DNA of 64,000 bases, taken from NCBI RefSeq assembly GCF_007109225.1, contig NZ_VJZK01000001.1:268731-332730 (forward strand), in the 5' to 3' direction. The notes under the pieces were generated by a model. It was not told where the DNA came from. It ran no database searches and worked only from the letters and a program-made list of their open reading frames with translations. Shown here piece after piece: positions 62,848 to 64,000 of the stretch. A program made the position numbers and the translations under genes. The first letter of the stretch is position 1, and each line of letters opens with the position of its first letter. The DNA is from Flavobacterium sp. GT3R68 (lineage in GTDB: Bacteria; Bacteroidota; Bacteroidia; Flavobacteriales; Flavobacteriaceae).

Positions 62848-63186
62848 TTAATCAAACTGACGAATATGAATATCAAAAAACAAGTTCCATCCGGAAGGAT
62901 TGTTGATGGTTTTTAGGGTATGCCAAATTATCAGCGCCCATAAAAATAGCAGTACCATAAAGTTATAAAATAATGAAAGTCCCATCTTTTTTCCATTTAT
63001 TGCATAATGTCCTTCTTTAAGGGACAGGATAATAGAATCGAAGCTGGGCTCCTGTAGCAAAAGTAACATATACATGATCAGATCCAATAAATTTACGATT
63101 AATAATATTAGAATCGCAAAACCCAAAGTGCTAGTTAATAAGCTAAATTTAGCCCGATTATCTAAATGTTGAATAGTTTCCTTCAT
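62848..63186 (-). CDS. Small membrane protein of unknown function
   Basis: 112 residues with two long hydrophobic segments (about 17-45 and 73-92) and a loop between them. Ends FFDIHIRQFD. No family recognised. Ends 7 bases from the convergent AlbA_2 gene. The gap upstream is 367 bases and may be its leader. Confidence 0.65.
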   Translation of the reverse strand: MKETIQHLDNRAKFSLLTSTLGFAILILLIVNLLDLIMYMLLLLQEPSFDSIILSLKEGHYAINGKKMGLSLFYNFMVLLFLWALIIWHTLKTINNPSGWNLFFDIHIRQFD

Positions 63187-63553
63187 GATGTAAGATTTAG
63201 GTTAGGGGGGATTGTTGTGTGGCTTTAAAATTTGAATGTTTTCGAATTATTTCCCAGATACGCATAAAATTTGCTGTCACATGATTCGTCATGGGAGTTG
63301 TTAAAGTTTTCGGCCACAGCGGCCAATTATTTGTGCTTGACGTTACAGCGCATCAGGGTGTGGAATAATGGGTCCGATTCGGACTTGAGAAATTAAAGAA
63401 TACCTGGGGGATTCTATAATAAAGTATTTTTTTTTCATAAAGCTTTTGATTATTTGTTAATGACCGGTGTTTTCATTATCAAATTTATAGATTAAATCAA
63501 AAGAATTATTACGGTTTTTCCGTCAATTTTGTTAAAATATCGAATATTTCATA
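63187..63553. other. Gene-free stretch with small palindromes
   Basis: 367 bases between two minus-strand genes. Contains three small palindromes at about 63281-63295 (CATGATTCGTCATG), 63312-63325 (GGCCACAGCGGCC) and 63373-63385 (GTCCGATTCGGAC) and a TAAATTTG box (63480-63487, minus strand). The middle part is richer in G and C than its surroundings. No start codon with a sensible frame; may be a structured leader of the gene at 62848 or the trace of a lost gene. Confidence 0.5.
63480..63487 (-). promoter_or_regulatory. Possible promoter for the small membrane protein
   Basis: TAAATTTG on the minus strand, about 294 bases before the start at 63186. If used, the leader would be unusually long and contain the palindromes noted for 63187-63553. 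Confidence 0.4.
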
Positions 63554-64000
63554 TTATACCAAGCCCAGCTTTTTGGCTTCCCTGATAATATCTTCATCAT
63601 TACCTTTTTGTATCCCGAAGTAGTCCCGGATTTGGACTTTTCTTTTTTCAATGGTACTAATGGAGAGATTCAGGTGAGAAGGCAGGCTTTTGGTTTTAAT
63701 TCCTTGGGCCAGCAACGTTATTATCTGCCGGTTAAAAACATCGAGATATACTTTTTTGGAAAGCAGTTCCTTAATGTTCTGTTTGACCGTAGCACTGTGG
63801 TAGATGCCGTCATGCACCATTACTTCAAAAGCAGTCAGCAATTCATCGGCACTAAAATCACTTTTTACCAACAATCCGGCAGGCTCAATGTTTCGGACAA
63901 TATTGTAGAGTATCAATGCTTCAGAATGGGAAGTAAGCATTACTATTTTTGCGTTAGGTAAATGGGTCTTGACTAATATCGCTAAATCTTCCCCCGAATT
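63554..64000 (-). CDS. Response regulator, LuxR type, 5' end outside the window
   Basis: Frame is open to the window edge; the ATG at 63940 is internal. The visible part starts in the receiver domain (DLAILVKTHLPNAKIVMLTSH, with LLVKSDFSADE holding the conserved Lys) and ends with a LuxR-like helix-turn-helix (FNRQIITLLAQGIKTK, LNLSISTIEKRKVQI). The Asp phosphorylation site is beyond the edge. The domain order is that of NarL/FixJ regulators; its kinase is not in view. Confidence 0.82.
   Translation of the reverse strand, partial: NSGEDLAILVKTHLPNAKIVMLTSHSEALILYNIVRNIEPAGLLVKSDFSADELLTAFEVMVHDGIYHSATVKQNIKELLSKKVYLDVFNRQIITLLAQGIKTKSLPSHLNLSISTIEKRKVQIRDYFGIQKGNDEDIIREAKKLGLV

Overview
The window is ordinary chromosome from a member of the Bacteroidota, most likely Flavobacterium or a close relative. 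Grounds: AT-rich intergenic DNA; promoters of the TTTG-N19-TAnnTTTG type instead of E. coli-type boxes; starts mostly without a Shine-Dalgarno sequence; a type IX secretion C-terminal sorting domain; a full Bat operon; and family members seen mainly in Flavobacteriia (IPExxxVDY protein, THC0290_0291 protein, PorZ, cysteine-poor DksA-like protein). I see no rRNA, tRNA, CRISPR array, prophage, insertion sequence or conjugative module.

Layout. 1-549: three tandem units of about 210 bp behind purF. 569-4772 (-): purine genes purN and purF with rnhA and a PfkB kinase. 4947-9404 (+): acpP-fabF-rnc-IPExxxVDY-pyk. 9461-12166: dinB, a CYTH protein, RlpA and a membrane protein. 12262-16870 (-): operon DUF3108, a tryptophan dioxygenase family protein, an M23 peptidase and pgi. 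17158-19612 (-): hmgA and hppD (tyrosine breakdown). 19905-25498 (-): amino-acid permease, then uvrC with a patatin/barrel protein. 25656-29488: aspartoacylase family, 5-FCL, small lipoprotein, lspA, LVIVD lipoprotein. 29540-36589 (-): porZ-recO and ileS-dksA-like. 36716-40296: gdhA, THC0290_0291, a trans-sulfuration enzyme. 40400-45065: RsiV-like lipoprotein, DinB-fold protein, ArsC-like protein and DMT exporter, then yicC-gmk-nadD. 45141-50790: iron alcohol dehydrogenase, gpsA, a duplicated pair of tiny membrane proteins, pheS, CvpA. 50795-59772 (-): the Bat operon (MoxR, DUF58, BatD-like, BatA, BatB, BatC, BatD, BatE). 59983-64000: SDR, DUF4382 lipoprotein, AlbA_2 protein, small membrane protein, and a LuxR-type response regulator cut by the window edge.

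Most genes are housekeeping. The least explained material is between genes: the tandem units behind purF, each pairing promoter-like boxes with a terminator-like hairpin; a similar box-plus-hairpin arrangement behind hppD; and three structured elements placed directly after the stop codons of hmgA, recO and pheS, which look like copies of dispersed flavobacterial repeats. I did not find a convincing new multi-gene system; the repeat elements are the best leads. All family names are from reading the sequence, without database searches.
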